This document shows positions 34,436-44,337 of a DNA stretch of 64,000 bases, piece after piece (positions within the stretch are counted from its first letter, which is position 1; each line of letters starts with the position of its first letter). Below the pieces are notes generated by a model. That model made no database searches. It had not been told where the DNA came from and saw nothing but the letters and a program-made list of their open reading frames with translations. Source of the stretch: Coxiella-like endosymbiont (GTDB lineage Bacteria; Pseudomonadota; Gammaproteobacteria; Coxiellales; Coxiellaceae); the NCBI RefSeq assembly GCF_024730665.1, contig NZ_CP084737.1, forward strand, positions 641,501-705,500. Direction: 5' to 3'. Made by a program: the position numbers and the translations under genes.

Positions 34436-37304
34436 TTAACTGAAATCTATGAAACTTAATTTAAAAAGGATCCTGAGGATTTTTCTTTGTCTGAGCTCCT
34501 CGTTTAAATCGACTACCCAATAACCTCGATGCTTCTCAGCTTATTCTATCTCAGCTGTTCTTTCTTTATTCCTTCTCGTTTCTGAAAAAACTTTAATCTA
34601 GTCGTCCTTCTGAGGACTAACTAATGTATCTTCTGTAAAGTCCAGCAGTTTTATTTTATAGACCACACTTAGCAACCTAATCTTATGACGCCAACACTGC
34701 TGATTTTCGGATCACTTTAGCATACCGAAAATAATTTACCAATAAAAAGCATAAAATGATTTTTGAATAGAATTGCATTCTGCTACATTTAAGTAACAGC
34801 TTAATCATTTTTTTTAATTGCGGAAATAAAGAACTTCTTTGATCAGCAATTTTTCAGCTCTGGTGTTATATCGCGTGAAGGATCTAAATTAAAAGAAAAA
34901 ATAAATTTAATATCAATAATTTTCACTAAAAATTTAATATATATCTTACTCATCGCACCATTAACATAACTAAATGGCGAACCCTGCTTGCTGATTTTAT
35001 CAGTAGTAATTTTTGAAAAGGACTACCCCCTAGTTATAAACATAAACTGTGTTGAATTAGCGCAGTAAACTTGAGTATCCAAGGATAAATTCTCGGAAAT
35101 ATAGTTATTGATTTGACTAAAGAGGAAAACCATTCAATATATTGAAATAATGGATAACTTTTAAGATGTCCTACAAATGATTCATGATAGTGAGGACAGG
35201 CGAGTGAATAATAATGATTAGGATTTTCAATAATGTAATTTCTTCTGTATCCAAATCACCCATAATTTCTTTTATGTAAGGGTTATATTGTACGCTATAA
35301 CTGTTCTTAAAAGTAGGGTTTCTCGTTGAACTATTTGAAATAAATAAGAAAATTGGAAAAAGCTATTTCCTCTGGTGATACTTTAAGTCTGAGGTAACTA
35401 TCTTTTGAATTCGCTCTGTAGTTTTATCGTTTAGTAAATTTCTATTTGGAAGTTTACGGTATGCTAACTATTCCGATCAAGGTTCATCAAAGACATAAAA
35501 AATTCCCAATATCAAAATTCAAGGAAATTACTTCTTTTCTTGTTATTGGAGAGCGCACAGCAATCTTACCAAGCCCATTGTTTTTCATTATCACAACGAA
35601 AATGCAGACGAAGTTAACGCCGATGAAGGTCTTTTAATTAGTCTCTCGAAGTAAATAATAGCTTTATCTTGAAAATCAAACGATAAGGAAATTACTCTTT
35701 CTCATTGTTTCCAATATAAAAATCCTATTCATTTTTCTATTTGAACTCAACTGTTTGGCGGTCGCTTGGTACGCCTGATAAAGGAGAGTATCTTTCTAGT
35801 TCCCAGTTTCTTATCAGACTACTCTAAAAATTTGAACAAAGAAGATTGCATGACTTCGTCTTGCTTAACCCTTAAATCTATAATGCATAGCTTTTCAATT
35901 ACTGTTGTGCTCTGCGTATAAAAAATTCCCTTATTCTCTATCATATTTATTCTTAAATTTAAAATCGAGAGACAAATCTTATCCAGACAATGGAAATCTT
36001 GAAAATGAAATCCCCATCTTCTTAAAAATTTTTTTCGAACAGCTTAGAGATGATATTCCATGGTTAAACTCTTCAACTCTCTAGTAGTCTGATGAGATTA
36101 TTGTTTTAACAATTTTGAAAAAGCTCTTACAACATTATATTTTTAGAATTCAAAATGCTCTGCTGGACTAAAAAAATACAGCAATTCGTCAGCAATTTCT
36201 TTAACTTATCAAGATCTGTTACGATAGTTGAAAGTCATATCTCAAAATTACTCGAGGCGAGCAAGTATATATCTGATGCTAAGGGAGCTCTGTTTGATTT
36301 TTCAGTTAATACATCATGTTAATCATAAGTAATCCCGCAGTAATCTCTCGAATCGCAGAATTAATTTAAAGATAACGGAGTGCTGAATGATTAGCTTTTC
36401 ATGATTAGCTTTTTCAAAAAACTCAGTAGTGCCCCTCACATATAATTTTTCTAATTTTTTTCATAAAATATATCCCTAATTTGAGCTATTATTTCAGAAA
36501 TAAAAAATAAATAAATTTTCGTACTTTCTAACAGAATAGAAACACCAGCGACAACTTTGGCTGTAATAAATAAACAATCCAATCTGTTATCGTCCTCCAA
36601 TACCCAGAATACGAATCTCTAGGAAAAACCGTATTTAAGTAGTTTGACAAACTACAATCGTTTTATTTTTTATTCATTAAGGAATTCATTCTTCTTCCTA
36701 AATCCGTGCTTCAAGTTGTAAATCTGAGTATGAATTGTAAGTATTAGTCTTATTTTAGTTTGTAAAAACCCCTTCGGAATACTTGAAGAATTTTATATTT
36801 AAAACATCATAGCTCAATCAGTTACAATAATTTTTCTTTCTGAAAGCATCTTGCTTATTTTGATAGACAATGCATATGATTAGTCAGAATAAAAAAAGCA
36901 TTTTTAAGTTTTTTCTGAGGAAGCTCTTCACTGTAACTCGTTAATAATAGCCTAGCTAAAAATGTGAAACTCTACCATATTGAGAAAATCACTGAACAAA
37001 TTTTAGCGATTTAACCATTTCAATAGCTGCTGCAAAGAGCGATCACAGTTCTTTGTAGGGGAAACTTCGCCCGTGATTCAATAAACATGCTCCTTAAGAT
37101 TAAACTGTGATGAAATTGAAATAATTGCATTTTCTTACAATTCTTTAAAAGATTGTATAACTCCATCAATTTCTCTTAACGATGCAACATTAGAAGCTAA
37201 ACCTCTCGTTGCAATTCTTAAAAATAAAGTAATTAAAATATAAAACTGAATAAAAGCATAGTAAGATAGGTTCCTCAATTTTATTTAGGAATTGATCTAA
37301 ATGC
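34436..37304. other. Gene-poor AT-rich region upstream of gpmI
   Basis: About 2.9 kb with no supportable gene. A 63-codon open frame at 35446-35637 has no recognisable motif. On the minus strand near 37030-37100 a short frame reads ITGEVSPTKNCDRSLQQLLK, possibly the tail of a lost gene. A 14-bp direct duplication lies at 36387-36415. The rest is stop-rich in all frames. Confidence 0.5.
36387..36415. repeat. Tandem duplication, 14 bp x 2
   Basis: ATGATTAGCTTTTC at 36387-36400 is followed directly by a second copy at 36401-36415 that has one additional T. It lies in a non-coding region. Confidence 0.7.
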
Positions 37305-37340
37305 ATGACCTTAAATACAGCAAATTATCAAGACACTATA

Positions 37341-38900
37341 ATGACTAAAACCAACCAAAAAATTCATTCCAAACCAATGGTACTTATCATTCTTGACGGA
37401 TTCGGGGAGAGCGAAGAAGCATTGCACAATGCTATTAAATTAGCTGATACACCAATGTGGGATGATTTGGTATCGCATTATCCCCATATTTCACTTGGAG
37501 CCTCCGGTGAGGTAGTAGGCCTGCCGGACGGACAAATGGGTAATTCTGAAGTAGGACATCTTCATATTGGCTCAGGACGAAAAGTGCCACAAGATTTAAC
37601 GCGCATTGATATGGCTATTGCAAACGGTGATTTTTATAAAAATCCCGTCTTAATTAATGCTATTAAGAAAGCTAGAGAAAATAATAAAACTGTGCACATT
37701 ATCGGATTATTATCACCAGGCGGTGTACACAGCCATGATAATCAAATTGCCGCAATTATTGAGTTAGTTTACCGACAGGGGATTAAAAAAATTACTTACA
37801 TGCTATCCTGGATGGACGAGATACCCCTCCGAAATCCGCTTTGGAATCAATTAAAAAGATTCAGCATCAATATACTAAATATGGCCATGGAAAAATAGCA
37901 TCTCTAATTGGCCGCTATTATGCCATGGACCGCGATAGACGTTGGGATCGGACGGAAAAAGCTTATAATTTATTAACGCAGGGGACTGCTAAACATCATG
38001 CCGCAACGGCAAAAGAAGCGCTGGCGTTGGCCTATAAACATGATGAGACAGATGAATTTATAGAACCAACTAGTATTCACTATGAAAGTGAAATATCCAC
38101 CAAAATCCAAGATGGTGATGCTGTCATTTTTATGAACTTCCGTGCGGATCGTGCCCGACAATTGACACATGCCTTAACCGATAAAGATTTTATTGCCTTT
38201 AATAGAAATATCCTACCCGATTTAGCTTGTTTAGTAACACTCACAGCATATTCGAAGAGCATAGACACCGCTGTTGCCTTCCCCCCTGAATTTAAATAAT
38301 ACCCTTGGCGAATATTTATCAACGCTTGGTTATCGTCAACTGCGTATTGCAGAAACAGAAAAATATGCCCACGTCACTTATTTTTTTAATGGTGGAAAGG
38401 AGGAGCCTTTCCCTGGCGAAGATCGCTTGTTAATTCCCTCACCAAAAGTCACTACCTACGATCTTAAACCGGAAATGAGTGCTGTTGAATTGACTGATAA
38501 ATTGGTAGAAATTATTAAGGGTAAAAATTATGATCTAATCGTCTGTAATTTTGCTAATCCGGATATGGTTGGTCATACGGGTAATGAATCAGCTGCAAAA
38601 GCTGCTATTCAGACCATTGATCACAGTCTGAAACGAGTTATCACAGCGCTTCAATCCGTCGGCGGTGAAGTGCTAATTACGGCCGATCATGGGAATGTAG
38701 AAAAAATGTTTGATGAAAAAACTAATCAACCTCACACAACACACACCAACAATCCGGTTCCATTAATCTACGTAGGTAGGCGAGCGCAATTCCAAAAAAG
38801 CACAGGTTCGTTGGATGATGTAGCACCAATTTTGCTTTATCTTATGGGATTGGAAAAGCCCGCTGAAATGACAGGGCGCAATTTGATTACTTTGAAATAA
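37341..38900 (+). pseudogene. gpmI: 2,3-bisphosphoglycerate-independent phosphoglycerate mutase, two frameshifts as assembled
   Basis: Three frames form one GpmI of about 520 residues. The first has PMVLIILDGFGESEEALHNA (metal site) and GLPDGQMGNSEVGHLHIGSG (phosphoserine N-S-E-V-G-H). The last has [20 protein letters not shown] and [15 protein letters not shown], the second metal set. Breaks: seven A at 37785-37791 should be eight, giving YLHAILDGRDTPPKSALESI. At six C at 38281-38286 the frame needs two more bases, or one fewer, giving VAFPP then [11 protein letters not shown]. The enzyme interconverts 3- and 2-phosphoglycerate in glycolysis. ATG 37341 is preferred over 37305 by comparison with the family. 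Confidence 0.86.
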
Positions 38901-39416
38901 AATTGAGGACCTTTTTCACTTAGGCTTTTCAAAACTTAAGTCTGCTAACATAAGCCTTCCGCTGGGTCCACAGATCCGAAAGCTTTAGAAAACTTGAACA
39001 AAGTCACTTTAAGAAAAATTTCAGCTAGCCTATCAAAAAAAATAACAGCTTACAAATATACCAATGGAACAAATTAGATCTGAAACTTATTCTGAGCTAA
39101 AGCGATAACGATTTTAGAATTTTCCGTCTTTTTATATTATTACCTTAGTTGCCCCACTGACGATCTCCAAACTAACTTGTCAGAATTGCAAACTAATTAA
39201 ATGAAAATAGAAATGCAAACTATTGCTTACAAATCTCAACCAAGAAATTCAAACTAAAAGCTAATGCCTCACCAAACTTCTCGATAATAAACGTGCATTC
39301 GAGTAATTCCTCTAATGCACCTAGAATGAAGCCGCGCTGAAACCGAAACAAACAGAATTTTTCTAAACTTCATTCAGAATTCCTCACTGTAATCCCATAT
39401 AGCCTATTCTCAGGTA

Positions 39417-39437
39417 TAGCGCCTAGCGCCTAGCGCC
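39417..39437. repeat. Tandem repeat, 7 bp x 3
   Basis: TAGCGCC occurs three times without gaps. It lies in the decayed region between gpmI and the S41 peptidase, 86 bases before a larger 12-bp repeat. Confidence 0.85.
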
Positions 39438-39489
39438 ATCAATTTGAGCACTCTTATGAATTAAAGCTAGCCCAAATAGGAACACGGAA

Positions 39490-39824
39490 TTACACGGCAT
39501 TCACCGCAATACAAAGAGCACCTGTCCACGGGGTTGTCCACGGGGTTGTCCACGGGGTTGTCCACGGGGTTGTTGTAAGTGGCAAGGCAGGCTTCGCTAA
39601 ATGGCTAGATACGGGTTATTGATTATCAGTCATGGACATGATTATATGACATTGTTTATGGATGTAATCACAATTTAAAATGCGATGAAGGTAAAAGATG
39701 ACTGAATTGTGGTGGTCTATATTGTGAAGAAGCGGCACAAGAAACCGGCTCTTAACTTTGTAATTCGCACGATACTAGCCGCTGAATACATCGAAATGGT
39801 GTATGAGGAGAAAGGGTAAATGAA
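39490..39824 (+). pseudogene. envC: Decayed M23 peptidase (EnvC-like), C-terminal part
   Basis: Scattered pieces match the LytM/M23 domain of EnvC in order: AIQRAPVHGV (usually TPVHAV), then VVVSGKAGFAKWLDTGY (usually GKVVFADWLRGYG), ISHGHDYMTL (usually DHGxGYMSLY), EEAAQETGS, LNFVIRT (usually LYFEIR) and NTSKWCMRRKG at the end. Stops and frameshifts lie between most pieces, so this is a genuine dead gene. The zinc-binding HGH core is partly visible. gpmI, then an M23 peptidase, then an S41 peptidase is a conserved order, and this sits exactly between them. EnvC activates septal amidases for daughter-cell separation. The region 38901-39490 probably held its coiled-coil part, now unrecognisable. 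Confidence 0.75.
39523..39570. repeat. Minisatellite, 12 bp x 4
   Basis: The unit TGTCCACGGGGT occurs four times exactly, with no spacer. It lies inside the decayed envC, where it would encode repeats of Val-His-Gly-Val at the conserved P-V-H-x-V strand. It is much GC-richer than its surroundings. Copy number may vary between strains. Confidence 0.95.
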
Positions 39825-41195
39825 TTTACGAGATATAATGAAAAAGATAGTAACAACAACTGCGGCTGTTATAGCGAATCTGGGTTTCACCGTTATACTG
39901 GCGATTTCCGATCATGCTGTATTGAACTTACTAGTACCTGTGCAAATTAACATGCAAGATAACCAACTGCCAAAAAAGATGTGCAACGATTTGTGACGGC
40001 CATTGCGTTGATTCACCACTACTATATCAAGAATGTCAGCAACGAAAAACTATTTAACGATGCCATTAGTGACATGATTTCCAGCCTTGATCCACATTCA
40101 AGTTATCTCGATGCTAATGACTTAAAAGAACTAAAAACCACAATTTCCGGAGAATTTATCGGTGTGGGTGTCGAACTTACCATATCCAAAGATGGAATTT
40201 TAAAAGTCATCAGTCCATTAGATGGCTCTCCTGCTGCTTGTACAGGCATAAAACCTAATGATTACATAATTAAAATAAATGATCAATTGATTCAGAATAT
40301 AAGTCTTCCTGAAGCCGTGAGTCGCATTAAAGGTAGGAAGGATACAATGCTTAAGCTAACCATACTGAGAACAGGAATTAATAAGCCGCTGATTTTTAAT
40401 ATTAAGCGCGAACCTATTCACTTGATCAGCGTGAAGAGCAAAATGCTCGAGCCAGGGTATGGATATATTCGTATTACTTTCTTCCAGGGGCCTGTAAAAA
40501 AACAACTTCGCAGCGCCATTGATCAACTGAAAAAGAAGCGGATGGGCATCTGAATGGACTGGTACTAGACTTACGTAATAATCCAGGTGGATTATTGAAC
40601 GTGGGCGCCGAAGTAGCTGACAGTTTTCTAAATGCCGACAAAACACATAAATATCAAGATTATATTGTGTACACCAAGGGTCGAGTACCAGGTGCTGATA
40701 TTCGTATTAAAGCTAGCGGTAGTGACGTGATTCCTAACACACCGATGGTAGTCCTCATTAATAGCGGCTCTGCTTCTGCATCGGAAATTGTAGCGGGCGC
40801 CTTACAGGATTATAAACGCGCGATTATCATTGGTACTCCCAGCTTTGGAAAAGGATCGGTACAAACGGTGTTGCCAATTGGCAATAACGAGGCTATTAAA
40901 TTAACCACGGCCTTGTATTACACACCTGCAGGTCGCGAAATCCAGGCACAGGGCATTATTCCGAATGTCACTGTACCAGAGCTCAAAGTGCAACCCGTTG
41001 AGCTTGGTTTAACTGTCGATGAAGCAAATTTCCAAAATCATTTGCTGAACGACATACTATCGAAAAAAACGGGATAAAAATAGAAGAAGAAAAAAATTGT
41101 TACACATACAACTACGACTAGCGAAAAAGGACTATCAATTATATGAAGCTTTATTAATGCTCCAAGGATTGCACGCCAATTCAAAATCTGACTGA
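39820..41195 (+). pseudogene. S41 family C-terminal processing peptidase, four frameshifts as assembled
   Basis: From ATG at 39820 (GAGGAGAAAGGG ribosome site) a signal/anchor segment (KKIVTTTAAVIANLGFTVIL) leads to the protease. The domains are SDMISSLDPHSSYLDANDLK, a PDZ domain (ISPLDGSPAACTGIKPNDYI), and a catalytic core with LINSGSASASEIVAGALQDY (serine) and IGTPSFGKGSVQTVLPIG (lysine). Breaks, each short by one A: 39972-39977, 40530-40534, 41063-41069 and 41090-41096. Repair gives LRLAKKDYQLYEALLMLQGL, and a stop at 41195 rather than 41077. The protease trims the C-termini of periplasmic proteins. Its conserved catalytic residues contrast with the decayed envC just upstream. Confidence 0.85.
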
Positions 41196-41309
41196 AAAAC
41201 TATGGAAATTTCCTTTAACGTTAAAGGAAATCCTACAGCAGAAAATTAAATAAAATTAAAAATCAATCCTTTAAAGGAGAAATAGTATGGGTTTAGTTTT
41301 TAATTCAAG

Positions 41310-42103
41310 TTAAACTGCCACAGGAGCCTTAATTGGCGGATGGTGGTTATAACCAATTATCTCAAAATCTGAAAAATCGTAATTGAATAATGACGCAGGT
41401 TTTCGCTTGATGATTAATTGGGGTAATTGACAGGGCTGTCTAGATAATTGTTCTTTAACTTGAGTTTGGTGGTCATTATAAATGTGACAATCTCCCCCAG
41501 ACCAAATAAATTCACCTACATCCAAATCGCACTGTTGAGCAATCATATGCGTTAATAACGAATAAGAAGTGATATTAAAAGGCACGCCTAAAAATGCGTC
41601 AGCTGAACGTTGAGTCAATTTACAAGAAAGCAAACCATTTACGACGTAAAATTGAAAAAGCAGATGGCAAGGCGGCAATGCCATTTGATCCAGCTCACCA
41701 ACATTCCATGCATTGACAATTAATCGTCGAGAATCCGGATTCGCTTTTATGTTCTGAATCAATTCCTGCAGTTGATCAATAACACGTCCGTCAACACACT
41801 CCCAGTGACGCCACTGTTTCCCATAAATAGGACCTAAGTCACCTTTTTTATCAGCCCACTCATCCCAAATAGTCACACCATGATTATGTAAATAACGAAT
41901 ATTCGTATCGCCCCTCAAAAACCAAAGTAATTCATAAATCATGCTCTTCAGATGGATTTTTTAGTGGTCATCAACGGAAATCCATCTCGTAAATTAAATC
42001 GCATTTCATAGCTAAACACGCTAAGTGTGCCCGTACCCGTTCGATCGGTCTTATCGACTCCGTAGTTAAGAATAAAATTTAAAAATTCGAGATATTGTTT
42101 CAT
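41310..42103 (-). pseudogene. thyA: Thymidylate synthase, one frameshift as assembled
   Basis: The full protein of 264 residues starts at ATG 42103 ([20 protein letters not shown], then [20 protein letters not shown]). The frame breaks at six A in the message at 41957-41962. Seven would read [20 protein letters not shown] and join the open frame from 41942. The catalytic cysteine is in [14 protein letters not shown], with the folate and dUMP residues in [20 protein letters not shown]. It methylates dUMP to dTMP. It lies downstream of lgt on the same strand, as in E. coli. Without the first 53 residues, including the phosphate-binding arginine in DRTGTGT, the enzyme would be dead, so the break is probably not real. 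Confidence 0.9.
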
Positions 42104-42296
42104 CTAAACTTAGCTACCAACTGAATTCAGAAAGTACATTTAATGGCAGCATATACCATTTTGCTATCATCATCTTCGTTAATCAATCAACTAAAGCAAC
42201 AAGATACTGGCACCTAAATTCCTACTACCATAATAAGTGGTATGGCGATTCGCTTGGTGAACCAACAAAAATCAGAATCAAAATTGTTTAAATATT

Positions 42297-43082
42297 CTAA
42301 CGTTCCTTGCCTTGATACGCCCACCATAGCATAAAGGCACCACCAATAATCATTGGTAATGATAATTCTTGTCCCCGAGTGAGCCAACCCCATGCTACAA
42401 ACCCTAGCTGTTGATCTGGTTGTCGAAAAAATTCCGCCGTAAAGCGAAATATCCCATAACACAGGGAAAATAAACCCACTACCGCAAGCCGTGGTCGAAT
42501 CTTAGAAGAAAACCACCATACAATAATAAACAGAAGTATGCCTTCCAGTAAAAATTCATAAATCTGAGAAGGATGACGCGGCAAGGGCCCGCCCTCTGGA
42601 AACACCATCCCCCAAGGCACCTTTGTCACCCGTCCCCATAATTCCCCATTGATAAAATTTCCAATGCGCCCAGCGGCTAGGCCCAGAGGTACCAATGGAA
42701 CTATAAAGTCAGCTATATCTATCCAATGTTTTCCCGTACGCCGGCTAAAAATCCAAGCGGCTACAGCCACCCCAATCAACCCACCATGAAACGACATACC
42801 TCCGCACCACACTTGAAAAACTATCACCGGATTTGCTATAAAATCGGAGAAATCATAAAAAAGCATATATCCAAAACGCCCACCAACAATGATTCCCAAC
42901 ATACAATAAAACACTAGATCTCCTACCTGCTGCGAAGTCCATTTTTGATTCGACTGTCGCATCCGACATAAACTAAGAAACCACGCCATCGTAAATCCAA
43001 CAAAATACATAAGGCCATACCAATGGACTTTAATAGGTCCAAACCGGAAAGCGATCGGATCAATTTGCGGATAATCAATCAT
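42297..43082 (-). CDS. lgt: Prolipoprotein diacylglyceryl transferase
   Basis: From ATG 43082 the protein has 261 residues, the normal Lgt length. It starts [20 protein letters not shown] and has the signature [17 protein letters not shown] plus the HGGLIG motif ([13 protein letters not shown]), with about seven membrane segments. Lgt adds diacylglycerol to lipobox cysteines, the first step of lipoprotein maturation. Substrates in this window include Pal and the small lipoprotein at 54151. The open frame extends upstream to 43181, but homologues begin near MIDYPQ. It lies between ptsP and thyA, the E. coli order. Confidence 0.94.
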   Translation of the reverse strand: MIDYPQIDPIAFRFGPIKVHWYGLMYFVGFTMAWFLSLCRMRQSNQKWTSQQVGDLVFYCMLGIIVGGRFGYMLFYDFSDFIANPVIVFQVWCGGMSFHGGLIGVAVAAWIFSRRTGKHWIDIADFIVPLVPLGLAAGRIGNFINGELWGRVTKVPWGMVFPEGGPLPRHPSQIYEFLLEGILLFIIVWWFSSKIRPRLAVVGLFSLCYGIFRFTAEFFRQPDQQLGFVAWGWLTRGQELSLPMIIGGAFMLWWAYQGKER

Positions 43083-43181
43083 GTGCGAAAGTATATAGAA
43101 GATAAATGAGAAAAAATAGAGATCGCTTCGTTCGCCTAAATCAGCTAGCATATGGTTCCTCTGTAAAGCTAGACATTTCAT

Positions 43182-43544
43182 TCAGCATAACGAATTGTTC
43201 TCTTTAAAAGCACGGTTGAAAGATTCATTACTCATGCCAAAATAGGTGCGAGTTACAAATAGTGCGGTACGGAGAACGATAAGACGACTATAAGTACTTT
43301 TAATATCCACCCAAGAGACAATATCTTGGGTGGACAAGGTGTTTTGTTCCTGACCTGAGGCAAGGTACGCGTTAGGAAGTATGATCTGGAACCGTAAAAG
43401 CAAATTTTTCTGCTGAATTATATCGACCATCCGTTTTCGCAACTTAATACAGCCCCACTTAGAAGAAGCGAATAAGTACATTGGCACTACAACATCAAAT
43501 TGCATTTGATTTTTCAATTTGGCACTTAACAGAAAATAGGGCAA
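43182..43544 (-). CDS. Hypothetical protein, doubtful
   Basis: An open frame of 120 codons ends immediately before the extended lgt frame (TGAATG). It has moderately hydrophobic stretches (NQMQFDVVVPMYLFA; YSRLIVLRTALFVTRTYFG) and no motif that I know. An 11-bp inverted repeat at 43306-43334 (arms TCCACCCAAGA/TCTTGGGTGGA, loop of seven) lies inside it. In Legionella-type genomes this position holds a TauE/SafE-like membrane protein; this frame does not clearly match that. It may be a chance frame in decayed sequence. Confidence 0.3.
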   Translation of the reverse strand: MPYFLLSAKLKNQMQFDVVVPMYLFASSKWGCIKLRKRMVDIIQQKNLLLRFQIILPNAYLASGQEQNTLSTQDIVSWVDIKSTYSRLIVLRTALFVTRTYFGMSNESFNRAFKENNSLC

Positions 43545-44337
43545 TGATCATGTAGTTCTGTTTAAATTCTAACGTGTACCTTAAACACTTTTTATTTACT
43601 ACCGCAATACCCTATTTATAGGAGCATTCCTTTCCCCAATAGGAGAAGAAGAAAAATTTACTGATAACATTAGTGCACCCTGGATCAAGCATTTTGGCGA
43701 GCAATCATCGGCGGAACGTATTTTCTTTATATGAGTTCCGAATATTAAAACGATAGAAAGTTGTTGCAAACAAAATGCTGTAAAACGCTGATTGTTTTAA
43801 TTGCACTCTCTATTTATACCTAATTAAATAGGTATTCTTATAGAAACAACAACATCCTTTCCACAAATCAGTTAACGCTTAACGACTATTTATAGGGAAT
43901 CATGCTGATTAGGAAATATACTTTAAAGAATAGGTTATGAATATTATCTACTTAAAGGCACGTGGATTAAAATAATTATTGCTACAGTTAAAATTGGTTC
44001 CTTTATTTAGAGAGAAAACTGCATCACGTAAACGATCGAAATCAAGGATAGTAGTTATTAATGACCAGAAATTTTCCATTTTTATCATTTATCAAATAGT
44101 AAGAAATTTATTTAGTAAGAAATTTATTTTAGAAAATGCTTCCTGATCAGAATTTATAAAACTTATTTCTGCAACAGCTCTACTTCCTTATTTTGAAATA
44201 TTTGAAGAAATTATTGAAATATGACCTAAGCAAAAGGCCTGTTTTGTCTCTGATTCATAAAAATGGGGCGACAGAAGGCCAATCTTCAACTGCAGCGCAA
44301 AACACAGAATAATTAAGATTGCTATTTTTTTAACCCT
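43545..44337. other. Gene-poor region between ptsP and lgt, with a possible TauE/SafE relic
   Basis: About 800 bases without a gene. On the minus strand near 43630-43700 a frame reads GALMLSVNFSSSPIGERNA, which resembles the TauE/SafE permease stretch ending in F-A-P-L-G-A-R-L-A-H. Such a gene often lies beside lgt. The match is short and tentative. A 16-bp tandem duplication is at 44097-44128. Confidence 0.35.
44097..44128. repeat. Tandem duplication, 16 bp x 2
   Basis: TAGTAAGAAATTTATT occurs twice without a gap in non-coding sequence. Confidence 0.8.

Noticed and set aside
35446-35637. 63-codon plus-strand open frame in the desert before gpmI
   Set aside because: It is short, has no motif and no neighbour in an operon; composition is not convincing.
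43306-43334. 11-bp perfect inverted repeat (TCCACCCAAGA/TCTTGGGTGGA) as a terminator
   Set aside because: No T-tract follows on either strand and it lies inside an open frame upstream of lgt; recorded only as a hairpin.
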